From: Thysanoteuthis rhombus
Lineage: Eukaryota > Mollusca > Cephalopoda > Oegopsida > Thysanoteuthidae
DNA length: 64,000 nt
NCBI GenBank assembly: GCA_963457665.1
Contig: OY735219.1
Location: 23,780,287 to 23,844,286, forward strand
Reading direction: 5' to 3'
The notes beneath the pieces were generated by a model that had not been told where the DNA came from, did not search any database, and was given only the letters and a program-made list of their open reading frames with translations. Position numbers and translations under genes: made by a program. Below, piece by piece: positions 23,370 through 35,593 of this stretch; position 1 is the stretch's first letter; each line of letters starts with the position of its first letter.

Positions 23370-23960
23370 AGGGCCGGTGTCTGGGGTCTAGAGAGAGAGA
23401 GTAAAACTTATGAAAGAAAGGTTGTTTGCGAAGCCCTTGAGAGAGGGGGGAGACTAATTTATGATCTTGGACAGACCTGCATTGCGAGATGAATGAAGGT
23501 CAATACTTGGGGTTTTCCGGAGAGACTGAGATAACAGGAGAGGGAGAGAAGGGAAGTCAATTACAAGAGATACAGTGTTGATACCAAGGGCTTAAATAAG
23601 AGGAATCTTCGTAACAAGTAGTCAGAGTAAAATTTGGTTTTGGAGAAGAGAATCGTTGCCGGCTCTCTCATGTTTGACGCCGCCCTTAGTAACCGTCAAC
23701 CGCTGCTACCATTCAGTAGACTACCGTTCGTGACATGAGAGACCAGTCGTCATTTTGACTTAGATGATAATCGGCCTCCTCTCTTTTCAACTGCGAATAG
23801 GCATTTCCGTCTCCAGAGATATTGATAATCAATATTTTATATAAAACATATAAACGAAATTCCGTCTTGTTGCCTTCTTTTACTAACCCAGAACCACGGC
23901 TGGTTTAGTATAGTTTGTGGGCCCAGCACCAACAGGAACAACCCACACCAGCAGAACCCG
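23370..23960 (+). other. CpG-richer, LTR- or promoter-like stretch
   Basis: GC and CpG rise sharply (GTTGCCGGCTCTCTC near 23655, GACGCCGCCC near 23679). A TTAAATAAG box lies near 23592. The stretch ends near TTTGTGGGCCCAGCACC (from about 23913), which looks like a primer-binding region after an LTR. No TG..CA pair or second copy was found, so this is tentative. Confidence 0.3.
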
Positions 23961-23964
23961 TGGA

Positions 23965-25250
23965 AATTCCATGGTTAAAAAAAATATACTTGACTCGATG
24001 AAAAAAGATGTAAGTATTTTATATGTCTTTCTATTTACACCTTCCAATCTATTAATCATTATTTCCTACCATGTAATTGTTTCCTCTCTCTTTTTACTCT
24101 TTTTCTTTCATTTTTTTCCTTCACTACCATTCTTCTTAAGCTCTTATATAGTTCCTTTTCCGTCTTTTCTCTTCTTTTACTTTCTTTTGGCTCCATTATG
24201 AACTGCTTTCTCGACTTCCTCTCCCAATCTCCACCTTCTCCACCATTCGCTTTGATTTTCAAATACTTTTAAATCTAGCATTTTACTCTTTAACCAAATA
24301 ATCTTTCGCCTGTCCTCTGGCAATTTTTCCAGTGGGTTCAGGTTGCCAGGCAGGTGGAGAGCAGCATTTTACGCTTCAACAAAATCGTGTTTCACCTGAC
24401 TTCTGCTCGTTTTTTTTACTGTCGGTCGGAGGTTGTTATGCAAGTGGAGAGGGAGGGCAATGTAAAGCAGTGACTATTTTCAAGTTTTCAGCTTTCTCTT
24501 CCAGCATCATCTTCAACATGATGTGATGGCTAAAGAAAAATGTGTTCAACCAATTAGTTTGAATAACTACATATATATTACATTCCCTCTCTTCAAGAAG
24601 ATTATCATGTCATATACTCATATCTATATCTAACTCTAACGAGTATTCGAGTAATTGTTGCTTGATAATTTCAGTTTTGTGGGAAATCAAGCAATTATTT
24701 TATTTTTTTATGTGTGCAAGTTAATTTAATAAGGTCACAATTATAGGAGTTCAACTTTGTTTTGTGTATTTATAATTACTGAATGCTTATTTGTCTAAAT
24801 ATAAATATAATTATATTTATGTATAACTTCGTATTTTTGACCTTATGTATAGTTTTTTTTAAATATGATTTTCTCAATGAAAAACTGCAGCTCTGAAGGC
24901 AAATGTGAACAGTTCAAATACAGAGGTGTAACAGCAATTCTTCAAATAAGGTCAAGTAAATATTATCATAATGTTTTCTTTTCATTTTCGTATGAAATAT
25001 AATATTCTTCATCACCACTGAGACCAGTGAAAATAATAGTTCTAGAATCGAATGCTTTTTTGAATGAAGTAGATATACTTCACTACCCAGTGTTGCCTTA
25101 AAACATGAAATAGTCAACTTTATTAAGCTTGCTATTTGAGAACTGTTCATCAGCTTGGTCTGTATCTTCATCTGTGTTATTAAACATGAAATATGTGTTG
25201 GATGTGTAGTATTCTTAATTTCTATTGAAGAGTTTGTCATAGTTACATTG
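23965..25250. other. No gene recognised
   Basis: Includes a pyrimidine-rich tract at about 24050-24250 that generates spurious frames on both strands. The rest is AT-rich. Confidence 0.4.
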
Positions 25251-25559
25251 TTACCTTCACTGCTTGGTTGAGAGTCAGTATGCTCAGTTTTCCGGAGATT
25301 TTTATCCCTATCAGGATTGGTCCTTTGGTCCTGATAATGTGAATGATCGCACTAGTGAATGCAGTGACGTCTCCCTGCTAGATGACACACTCCAGTTAGC
25401 TCTGTCACAGAGCCTCGAAATGCTAAGGGCAATCAAGCGATACATCTTTTTGATTGCTTGAATACACTCAGAGGTAGGATGTTGTAAATAGCCCTAGTGT
25501 CAATTTTCCCATTGATTTAAACTTGTCTTACTTTGTTGCCTATTATTAGATTAGCCAAA

Positions 25560-26230
25560 GCCTTGGCTATGACCTTCATGTATATGACCCCATTTTTCAC
25601 CTTTTGCAGATATTACATGGAAGTAGACTGTCCCCACCCTTGAACTCATCCCCACCATCATCTTGGATTGCCATGTGGATGTTTCTGCCTTTATTCTAAG
25701 TGTGACTTAGGGGTTTACTTCTTTCCTTACTTGGTTCTTCCTTGTTGTTTTCCTCCTTTGTTTGGCATACGCTGGCAAAAGATCCATTCATTTTCATTTG
25801 GAACAAATTTTGTCTCTCGCAGGGCATTCCCCTCTGTAGTGATCTTTGCCACAAAACGTGCAATTGTCTCTACTACCTTTTGAGCTTATTGTCATCTGGG
25901 GAAAATATGGATCACCTCCACCTGTTTTCAGTCTCTGCAAAGCGTATGGCATCTAAAATTGATTTCTCCCCTCTTTGAGTCAAGATTTTTTGATCGATTC
26001 CAAATGTATCCCAAATATGAACAGATCTATTTAGATTGTTTCTTCAATCATGGGGTTGTACTCATATTCATTGACTGATGCAATTTTTTGAGAAAGATAT
26101 GAGCAGATTCATTAGCTTCTTGATGGCGCTGTAAAAGCTGATGTGTATACACTTGAAAATTTAATAATCACTGAACATATTTTATCTTTTCTCTGTGAAA
26201 GATGAATACATCTTGCATCTCTCATCTCTC
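25560..26230 (-). pseudogene. Ty3/gypsy-like gag relic with zinc knuckle, minus strand
   Basis: Minus-strand reading gives, in order, a capsid C-terminal stretch (LTQRGEKSILDAxRFAET, about 26000-25940), then CTFCGKDHYRGEC (about 25862-25824), a CCHC zinc knuckle, followed by PARDKICSK. Here the second knuckle should start but two stops (about 25789) break it. This pattern is typical of gypsy-type gag, where the knuckle pair binds RNA. A plus-strand frame at 25264-25461 lies next to it and is unassigned. Protease and RT are absent on the continuing minus strand. Confidence 0.65.
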
Positions 26231-26567
26231 AGATGAGGATGTAACTTATTTTTACATTGTTCCTGACAACATGAAGTGGTCCTCCCGAGTGGAGACTAAA
26301 CTGATGTAAAAAATTTATCCATTTCTTCTGCTAAGACTGTACCAATCAATAGCCAGAGATGGTAACTGACAGGTTGCCAAGGGGATGAAAGCAGTGTATT
26401 CGACAAGATATAGTTATAGTATGTCTTACTTTTTAATGTCTTATAATATTTCAATACATGGGTTTATTTTGTGCATGGAGCGTCAATCAAACTTGATGGA
26501 AAACATCACTGTACACCAAGATTTCAACAACTAATACTTTATTTCCTTTCATCATTTCTGTTTCTTC

Positions 26568-27364
26568 TGTAGTGCCCCCTATACTTTTAGTTAGGAAATA
26601 AGTACGAAACTCTTCTTTTAGCTAGATATCCAAAACGTCACTTCCTCTGACGACCCCTATAAAATCCCTGGATGCACATGGTCCAGTGCTCACTAGCTCC
26701 AGCACCACTAGCTGGGTACGCTTCTAGCCCCAGCCTCTGCAGCCAGCCATTCTCTCCCTTTCCTTCTCCCTGGTCCAATGCTCATGGGCGCCAGGACACC
26801 TAGCTGGTCATGCCTCTGGCCCCGGCCTTTGCGGCTGGCCACTCTCTTTTCTTCTCTCTAAGATCGTTATCATGTCGCCAACCTACTGGCCGATCCGATC
26901 TTAACCACCATCCTCACTTCGGGAAACACACATGGATAAAACACCATGTTCTATGTCTTTCATATTCTGTTCATTGAGAGTCTAACAGCGTCTGAGAATA
27001 GCCTGCAAGTTAACTCACTTACTTGGCAGTAAGGCTCGCACACTGAACTCGGTTTCCACGTATCTGGGAGCAATCAAACCATACAGAATCCATGTGTTTA
27101 GACAACTCCGCTTCAACTCCGATGCCAACACTATCAAGACAAGAAAGCTCCCACCTCTTTCTATCTCTTCTCCTAACATTACTTCTCACAATTGATTGTG
27201 TTAATGTTATCTTTACATGTACCTCATCTTTATTCTTGTATGTACGTCTTTTGTCTGGCCATAATTCTTGTATGTGTTCATTCCTTTTTATTTCAATGTG
27301 TATTCCATTCCCTTCTCTTCGTACAGTTTCCTTCCTTCCACAGTTACAGGGCCGGCGCACTACA
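26568..27364 (+). mobile_element. LTR copy B (797 bp)
   Basis: TGTAGTG...CACTACA termini. CCTATAAAATCC TATA-like box at 26656-26667 on the plus strand. It carries the same GC-rich internal unit as copy A, in reverse orientation relative to the window. No obvious target duplication (TTCTTC versus CAGTCA flanks). The gag relic to its left is on the opposite strand, so the two need not belong to one element. Minus- and plus-strand frames of 102-113 codons inside are LTR artefacts. Confidence 0.8.
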
Positions 27365-27484
27365 CAGTCAACCCACGAGGATCCGACACAAAAAGACTAT
27401 ACATCCTATAAACTGGTGTAGATTCAAACATAAAGACTCTACATCCTACAAACTGGTGACCCTACATCCTATACTTCATTCTGA
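27365..27484 (+). other. Leader-like sequence following LTR copy B
   Basis: Contains two copies of an ACATCCTAnAAACTGGTG phrase (27401-27418 and 27440-27457), then ACCCTACATCC. It shares AGTCAA..GAGGATC and AACTGGTGA with the leader of copy A. Confidence 0.5.
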
Positions 27485-27600
27485 CTCAATGTTAATATAG
27501 CTCGTTTTGATAATGGCTTCAGATTAATAACCAAACTGTTGGTAGAGTTAACATGCTTTATTTCTACAGAGAAGTCATTTTGACACCAAAAGGGATAAAT
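27485..27600 (+). repeat. Repeat X next to LTR copy B
   Basis: Same orientation as 17484-17680 (GTTAATATAGCTCG..AATGGCTT..AATAACCAAACTG..AGAGTTAACA). Confidence 0.6.
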
Positions 27601-27679
27601 GAAAGTATTCTCCTGTCCCCTGGAAACTTCAGTTGATACAATCATCACCTTGAATTGACAGCAGATAGGTGAACAAGGA

Positions 27680-28010
27680 AGGCCAATTGGAAAAAAAAGT
27701 TCTTAAGGTTAACTATCCTCGTCTTTTTATTCGTCTTCCTTCTGCTACAACTACTATAACAAGAAGTGATGTTAAATATCTACTGTATCATATTATGATA
27801 CTTGGTTCAGACCTTTAGGTGAACCATCTTATTTTCTCCTCCCCCTGCTACCACTACCACAACTAACAACATTGAATACCAATCTTCTGAACTGTATCAT
27901 GTGGGTTTGATGAACTTGGTCCAGAACTTCGGGTAAACCATCCTCATCTCCCTCCTCTCTCTCCCTCTCCTGATATTACTGCCACAACTACTAAATTCTA
28001 AATATGATCA
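27680..28010 (+). repeat. ~120-bp satellite family F, small array
   Basis: Repeats the phrases CTACAACTACTAnAAC, TATCATGTGGG, TTGGTCCAGA and GTAAACCATCCTCATC, as in the larger array at 30225-30850. Confidence 0.7.
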
Positions 28011-28019
28011 ACCCGAATC

Positions 28020-28555
28020 TCTGGCGTCCAAGAGAGAAATAACAAAAATTAGAATCAATCACATATTGCTCAGTACTTTATACACTACTTGAGTATCTAC
28101 TGTTTTATGTGGTCCAGTAATCTTTAGCAGGTACTCTGGTAAGGTATCTTTTTTGAGTAATATTTGAGAGAATGCTACATCAGCCAGGTAGATGTAAATC
28201 TTAGGCACTTATATAAATATTGAAAAAAAATAGATTTTGAAACCTGACCATCAAGAGCAAGTCCACAAAATCCTCCTGAAAATATAACTCATGGAGAAGT
28301 ATCTTAAAATCTATAAATAAATTCACTAATAGTAAACAATGAACAATGGAGCGGCTTATTTCCAAAACTAGATGAATACTCACAGGTTGTAATTTAAATC
28401 AACTAACCTGCCATTGTTTTCATTATTGAGCTATGACACCATGTGATGATGATAATTTACTTGTTTGCACAATTAAACAGTATACTTTTTGATAATAGAA
28501 AAATAACTTTGTTGGAAAAAAATTTGGGTATGAATAAAGTTAGAGAGGTATATCT
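28020..28555. other. No gene recognised
   Basis: AT-rich spacer without a recognisable family. Confidence 0.4.
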
Positions 28556-28559
28556 ATTT

Positions 28560-28990
28560 TGTTGTATCTTTCCACCTGACTTTCTGTCCATCTGTCCACA
28601 TGATATCTCTGAAATTTTGTGGGTTGGTGGACAATAGGGTAAGGATGGGGTGGTTAAATTGTGGATTGGATCCATGAACAATTACATTGTAGTTATATGT
28701 CCAAATCATATGATATCGCTAAAATTTCATGTCTGTCTATGCAATTATTTCCAAAAGTTCTCAATGAATTTCTATGAGATTTAGTGGAAGGGTAGGTAAT
28801 AAGGTATGGAAGAACTGGATAAATTTTGGAGCTGATCCATGAACAATTACCTCCTCTATATTCTAGTTATATGTTCACACCACATGATATCGCCAAAATT
28901 TTGCGGTGGGTAATGGGTTTAGGAAGAAGTGATTAAATTTTGGGGTGAATCCATGCACAGGGGTACACATTCTCTCAGTGCTTTTAAGTT
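28560..28990 (+). repeat. Repeat family C (~165 bp), tandem units
   Basis: CCATGAACAATTAC occurs at about 28672 and 28838, each followed by a TAGTTATATGTnCA phrase and then AAAATTTnnTG. It is in the same orientation as the array at 14290-14940. Confidence 0.75.
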
Positions 28991-28994
28991 TCAT

Positions 28995-29530
28995 GGTCTA
29001 ATTAACATACCACAAAAACGTTGACAATCAAGGGAAAAAAATGTTTCAGATAAAAATTTGTCCGCATTTCTATTTTGTTTGATGGTTTTGCTAAATGTAA
29101 CTAGAAGTATATTTGTACAATGTTATTTCAAAAGAGTGTTTATGATGAAAAGAATAAAAAGTAGAGGTAGATGAATTTATATCAAAGGCAGCAAATAACT
29201 TCAAAAGCAATAATAAACTGATACTATTGCTAATAGTAAGTTCGATGGAAATGACAAATTAATCCCAATAAACTAAAAGATGCTAATAACTGCAATACAG
29301 CTTGATAACTTATATAATTTTTTTTACAGTAAATATAATTATGGTTTTATAAACTAACCAAACCATAAACCCCCTTTTGGTAATGGTTTGGAATAGGTAA
29401 GATAAAACATTACATCAATATTTTGTGGTGGAGTTAATTGAGATAGGTACTGTGGCAATTTTGTGGCTATATATTTACTAATGATCAAATAATATTATCT
29501 TTGATCTGAAAATACTTTTGAGACTTTATA
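28995..29530. other. No gene recognised
   Basis: AT-rich spacer. Confidence 0.4.
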
Positions 29531-29700
29531 GTATGTAGGTTGGGCTAGAAGGTGTGTTATGGTAAGTAGGCAGGGTGGATAGGTACATTGGTTATAGTTA
29601 GTTAGTAGGTTTAGGGAATGGTTTGGTAGATAGGTTTGAGTTAGTGCTAGTTGTTAGGTGTGGGCTTAGAGCAAGTAGGTAGGTTTAAAAATTGATTTTA
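29530..29700 (+). repeat. C-poor TAGGT-rich simple sequence
   Basis: About 170 bases built from degenerate GTAGGT/TTAGG words with very few C residues on the plus strand. Confidence 0.7.
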
Positions 29701-29704
29701 TGTT

Positions 29705-30220
29705 GTTAACTGCAACCATAACACTCACTCTAAACCATATCCTTCCTAGTTTGATTTTATAAAAAAAAGTTTCAAATGTTCAGTTTTCTTTTATTTTTTC
29801 TGTAAAATTTCCAAAATAATCCAGCCACTTGCAGCCATTTGAAAATGGCCAAATTCAAAATGGCAGTACCTGATAAAGCGGTATAATGTTTAATATTACT
29901 TATTCCAAACAATTACCGTACTTCTCTTCAATATTGGAAACTGGAAAAAATGGTCATTCCGATTGTGCATTTTAATATTTTTTGCAATTTGATTATGTAT
30001 GATTTTTAAAATAAAAGTATTGCGGGAAAGTATGAGTAAAATTGTCGTATCAAGAAAATCCTTTTTTCAGAGCCCAGTAAACAATTTTTTTTTATTCATT
30101 TATTAGCCTGGCTCATTATTAGGAATATACATTCTAATCTTTGGAGAGCATTTAGTACTTCAAATGTAGTATTTTTTGCTCTTATCATTACAATCTGATA
30201 ATTAGATACGTCCAACACAA
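29705..30220. other. No gene recognised
   Basis: AT-rich sequence. No family recognised. Confidence 0.4.
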
Positions 30221-30224
30221 CTCT

Positions 30225-30850
30225 ATAAGACACTTTTTGGTTGGTCAAACGGTCGGTCGGTCAGTCCGTAGTAAGCTAAATACCAATTTTTTCAGTCGTA
30301 TCTTATTGGATTGATATGAAACTTGGTCTACACCTTCAAGTGAACCATTCTTATCTTCTTTTTCCTCCTCCTCTCGCTATAACTACTACAACTCCTAATG
30401 TTGAATATCAATTTTCTCAGCCATAACATGTAGGAGTAATATGAAACTTAGTCCAGACCTTTGGGTGAACCATTCTCATCTTCCTATTCCTCTTGCTACA
30501 ACTATTACAACTCATAACGCTAAATATCAATTTTCTCAGTTGTATTGTGTTGAGCTGATATGATACTTTTTCCAGACCCTGAGGTGAACCATCCTCATCT
30601 TCCTGCCCCCAGTACTTCCACATCTGGTAATGTTAAATATCAATTTTACCAGTCATAGCATGTGGGATTGATAAGAAACTTAGGCCAGACCTTCAGGTGA
30701 AACATCCTCATGTTATTCCTCCCCTCCTCACTTCTTCCTCCCAACCCTCCTGCTAGTACTGTACTAACAGTAAAGATAAATATAGATTTTCTCATCTGTA
30801 CCATGTTAGATTGATATGAAACTTGGTCCGGACCTTTATATTCATCCTCG
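30225..30850 (+). repeat. ~120-bp satellite family F, main array (about 5 units)
   Basis: The phrase GATTGATATGAAACTTGGTC recurs with variants at about 30310, 30435, 30554, 30667 and 30811 (spacings 113-144). It is preceded by a GGTCGGTCGGTC run at 30251-30262. Confidence 0.8.
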
Positions 30851-30949
30851 TACTATGGATGGTGAACCCATCGTTGAACGAAGGTCCGTTTTAATTCGTA
30901 CATATTTGTACATCTGTGAAGATTTTAAAAAAAACAACAAAACTGTTAG

Positions 30950-31200
<251 letters not shown>

Positions 31201-31254
31201 TATATGTGTGTGTTTTCTTTTTAAGCTACTGAGCAGTGGGTAGTTTTTTGTTTT

Positions 31255-31488
31255 ATTTCCTAAGAGGGGATTCTTGGAAACTTGTCACCTAGTGTAGTAG
31301 TCGTCGTGGTCGCAGTCATACAATCGTTTTTCGCCACTGATAGCGTGGTAGCAGATTGAATCTTGAGTTACCGGAGCGGGGAGGACAAAAAAAAAAGGTT
31401 ATGTAGAAAAATCAGAATTAGTGAGGAGACAGAAAGTAAGCACTCGAAAGAGAGCAAATATGAGTAGTTGACGTGGAGTTTTCTAGAG
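31255..31488 (+). promoter_or_regulatory. Candidate promoter and non-coding first exon
   Basis: Directly after the (TA)n array, composition shifts to CpG-containing, less AT-rich sequence (TCGTCGTGGTCG near 31300, CCGGAGCGGGG near 31371). It ends in a consensus donor AG|GTAAGT with GT at 31489-31490. It contains only a tiny ATG-AGT-AGT-TGA frame. It could be the 5' UTR exon of the glycosyltransferase 25 kb downstream, or of an unrelated transcript. CpG density stays raised to about 34.2 kb. Confidence 0.35.
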
Positions 31489-31494
31489 GTAAGT

Positions 31495-32720
31495 AGCAAC
31501 AACAGAAAGGTATTTGTTGAACGAACTGTAGCACTGTACATTACGTCGTCCTTCATCGTTTTTTGGTCTTTTTATTTTCATCCCAAAAGAAGTAGTAGAA
31601 GAACATGTCTTGCAAAATCAAATATTTTAGTCTTCGAATTATTTAATCTGTGTGAATTCTCATCTTGGGGTGTACACCATTGTATGGAAAGAAAGCATTT
31701 AAACAACTTATTCCGTTGTTGATTTTCTTTCGACTGAGACCGCTGATGTTTCTTCTCTCCATTTAGTTTTCATGTGAATTTTTCTAAAGAAAGGATAGCA
31801 CTTATTTGAATAAGATAAGCAAATTACATTTGCGTCGAAATTTAGTTAAGGTATTGTTTATTTGGTGAATTTAAAATCTTGAAACTTCCCAAAAGAAGAA
31901 ATGTCCAAGGCTTTATTATTACTGCTTGTTATTCATCTATTCATTTTTTTGAGTATTCATTTTTTAACTGAAAAAATTCCCTCTTGATCTTTTCCCTTTT
32001 TTTTCAATAGAATGGTTTTTATTTCAACATTTGATTTAACAGTATATTAACGATACTGTCGACTTTAATTAAAGAAAAAGAAACGAGGACTGACAAAATT
32101 CCTTCTCTGTGTAATGTTGTTCTGAATCATAGATTTCGTGTTTTTTTTTAAAATTCTTACCATTATTGTTTATTACTTGTTATAGTTTTAATTTTAAAAT
32201 CGCGATGGATGTTTCTTGTTTTGTTTTTAGTTGCATTTGTTGAATCCAACAACATTTCAGTGTAAGTCTCTAGTCTTATTGTCGATCGATGTAATATCCA
32301 AAATAGGTAAAATTCTATCTTTTTAAAATATCGTGCATGTTTTTAACTGTATAGAATTGTTTTGTTTTTCTTACTGACTAGTTCATCTGTGTTTTATTAA
32401 CGAATAAAGAATTTGTCTGTTATTATTTACTTTGATAACAGACGATGAAAATAAAACCTTTCCAAAAAAGTAAAATATAAGTAAACACTCCATCGGCATC
32501 CATCAGTTACTTTAACTAACTACTAGGTGTATCTATTTTACCATATCGTCGAGAGCACACTATCCTTTTTTTTTTTTTCTTTTCTTATTTTTGAAAGCTG
32601 GTACGTTTCCCTTTGAAGTTGTATGAATAAAGATACTTATAGCTTAAGAAAATGTCGATAAAAGATAGATTTTTATTTTCAAAATTAGACTGAATGCCAT
32701 TGTGATAATTTGTGACGCTT
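31495..32720. other. CpG-bearing intron-like sequence, no gene recognised
   Basis: Follows the donor at 31489. CpG is commoner than elsewhere in the window (TCGTCC, GTCGACTT, ATCGATCGATG). A T-run lies at about 32568-32580. No repeat family is recognised, which sets it apart from neighbouring DNA. Confidence 0.4.
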
Positions 32721-32724
32721 AACT

Positions 32725-32830
32725 ACGTGACGGCCCTGTTGCCAGCTTTGTCGACATCCTATCCTGTGCACTGAGGATGGAAGAAGAAACGTTGTTTGCA
32801 TTATATAATAAAAATGAATAAAGTAACGGA
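32725..32830 (+). mobile_element. Possible Penelope-like end
   Basis: CACTGAGGATGGAAGAAGAAACGTT followed by AATAAAAATGAATAAAG. The GAGGATGGAAGAA..AAACGTT order resembles the conserved end motif of Penelope-like elements (compare 12800 and 55421). Short and without protein. Confidence 0.35.
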
Positions 32831-33119
32831 AACTTATTCATTTTTAGATGCCTCTTCCTCTAGGCACTTAGTGAAAATTATAAATTTGCATCCGAGTTGA
32901 ATAAACATTACATTTTTCGGATGATTTAACAAACTTTCGGCATCCTTCTGAATTATCGGTTGGTATGCGTTGTTTGTTGTGTAAAAAAAAAAAAGGAAGA
33001 TGTTCGTGAAATGCCCGTAAATTTTTGAAACCTGGTAAAATCACTTGAAAAACAATCGCACTATTTCCTACAAATAACTGTTGGGGGGAATTAGTAAACA
33101 TTCGGAGCGCATACCTCTG

Positions 33120-33590
33120 CCAACGCTGTAGTCAGGGGAAGTAATTGTGCATGGATCCGTCCCAAAATTCAATTAATCACCTCCTCCATATAATCCGCTA
33201 CCCATCCTTCCACATTATTTCATAGTCGTTGAAATTTATTGAGAACTTTTTGAGATATCGTATGAACTGACACGAAATTTTGGCGATATGTGGTGTGACT
33301 GGTGTGTACAGCTACGACATGGGGGATATAATTGTGCATGGATTCGGCCTAGAATTTAACTATGTTCGTCCATGGTATATAGTCCACCCATTCACAAAAT
33401 TTCAGGGAGAACTTTTGGGTGTATCGTTCGGACAGTTATGAGAGTTTACCTAAAAGTAATGGGTAAGAAGCGGAAAATATCTCTATAAAAAAAATAATAA
33501 AAAACAAAAATAACTCTTCGTTTCCCCATAACCCACTGTCTCACAGAATTTCATTGTAATTCGTTGGATAGTAAGAAAAAGACCTAACCA
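33120..33590 (-). repeat. Repeat family C, reverse orientation
   Basis: AGTAATTGTGCATGGATCCG and the later ATAATTGTGCATGGATTCGG (about 185 bases apart), with TTGAGAACTTTTTGAGATATCG. This is the reverse complement of the phrases at 14395-14940. Confidence 0.75.
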
Positions 33591-33599
33591 TATACACGT

Positions 33600-35140
33600 A
33601 TACATATACCTTTAGCCTCTCACCAACTTAGAACTTGGTTGGCCGATATGAAAAAATATATCTCAAACAACGTCTCTCCTGCTTAAATCCTTCAAGATCA
33701 AATCCGGGTTTTATTTATTTATCATGCATTTTTTCAATTATCAAAATAACATACGATTGTTAGTTCCCTAGAGATTTAAAAAATATATATATTATGCGCC
33801 CAGTCAAAAAACCAGGAAAAACAACAATAAGAATCATAATAATTCTGGTCCGAATTTTGTTAAGCGGTGTGTATTAATCGTTGGGAATTCATGTACACAC
33901 AGAGAAAGAAGGAAAATAATTCGACCAGCATCCTGCAGAAATGAAGGACAGTAGTAGTCAGTACGAACAGGTTTTGACCTGGAAAAATTAGGACCAATCT
34001 GAATTTTTCACTATTGTTTCGAGTTTTGGCTGCCTTACAACAACATATCCAATATCTACTCGAATACGAGTTTATTAAAAGAAAAGAAGAAAAAAAAGAG
34101 AGTGCGAAAAATATCCATGTACCAAATACATTAGACAGATTTACAGCTGTTAGAGAAGAATTACTTCGATAAAATCTCTGTAGTCACCCTATAATCACAC
34201 TATTCACCTATACTTCCCAGGGATAGTTTCCGTCCAAGTGTTGCGATATCTCCAAAATTGAGGCAGAAATATCTAGATCTTCCAGAGAATAATCTAAAAA
34301 AATTAACTACATTTTATCAAGCCTTCATTCACACAAGCATGCTGTATTAAAGTATAAAAAAATTGAGGACTGAAAAGTGATAGTACGAAAGCTTTTTGGG
34401 TTTTTTTTTTCTTTCAATCTTGATGTTTCAGATGATAATGACCGTTTATTTAATGAGAAAAGTTTTAATTTTTTAGAAATAGTAAGTTTTGAATTATGCC
34501 TAAATACTGTTAAGTAAAAAAAAACAAAACAAAACTAATTTCTTGAAGGTTGTAAGTAACTTATGTACCGAAAGCACAAAATTTGAAGAAAAAAACTTTT
34601 TTTTCGGGGAAACTGCAAGGTTTAAAGATAGACGTTTAATAAAAAAAATTTAACCGTGAATTATCACAGCACTTGGGACAGATTTAAAACAGTAAAAAAA
34701 AATTAAAATGGAAAATCTGAAATTAATATACAACTGATATTTATTATGAAAATAGAGCGTTCTTTTTTTTTTGTTTTTTTAACCGTAAAACAGACTTGAT
34801 TTAATGTGGAAACATTTTACTATTAAATAAGTAATACCTGCTATTTACTGATTAACGGACAACTAGTTTTTTGTCTGCATTCATTACCTAATCAAGATAT
34901 TGATGCTATACAATCTTCCTATGTATTCAAACCAATTCATCTATGTTCTTCTACAATTTAAAATACCTTTGGGAAATATAGAGCAAGCTAGCTATCCACT
35001 AAGATTTTTGACTGTCCTACTCTTTGTTTTACTTGTAAATAGTTGAAAGTAGAGAGATAAACGGCAGCACAGTAAGTGAGTACCACACTGCCTATGAGGA
35101 TAAGGCTTTTCTTTATCTGGTATAGTTTTGCTTTAGATCA
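33600..35140. other. No gene recognised
   Basis: AT-rich with A- and T-runs. No protein or repeat family recognised. Confidence 0.4.
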
Positions 35141-35593
35141 CAGAAAGGTCATCAAACTTCCAATTGGTCTCTCCCCTGATCTTTAGGGGATTTAGCAAAA
35201 TATTTGATGATTGGTGAAAGTTCAGGCTCTGAACTTCACCAGATATCTAAAAGATTTTGAGATTTTGCCCCCTAAAATCTAAAAATATCTGAGCCCCTTT
35301 GAAAAAATATCTTTATTTAGATGTATAATATCTAAGTTGGCAATGCTGTAATCCCACCACCCTAACCTCTGACTACTCAACCCTATGTGCTGTCATTTTG
35401 GGGGTGTGGGATTACTAAAGAAAAATTCCCATATATTAATGGTGATTTCTCTTTCACTTTATGCCATTTCAACTACTTAAAGAAACACTCTACTAGGGAA
35501 ATCTGTGTTAGAATATTGACTGGTTTAGTTATTTGCACTGCATTTTGTGTTTAAATATAACTCATAATGGTGCATTATAGAGAATTAAACTTT

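Noticed and set aside
24059-24262. Lys/Glu-rich minus frame and hydrophobic plus frame
   Set aside because: Products of a C/T-rich tract; no motif.
16664-27364. The two LTRs as the pair of one full retrotransposon
   Set aside because: They are inverted relative to each other, 9 kb apart, with a gag relic in a non-matching orientation and unrelated repeats between them.
27019-27500. Frames of 102-113 codons on both strands
   Set aside because: Inside LTR copy B; frames differ from those in copy A, so there is no coding selection.
32725-32830. Reading this CpG-bearing segment as a host transcript end with AATAAA
   Set aside because: The motif order fits a Penelope-like end better, and no coding sequence precedes it; kept only as a low-confidence element.
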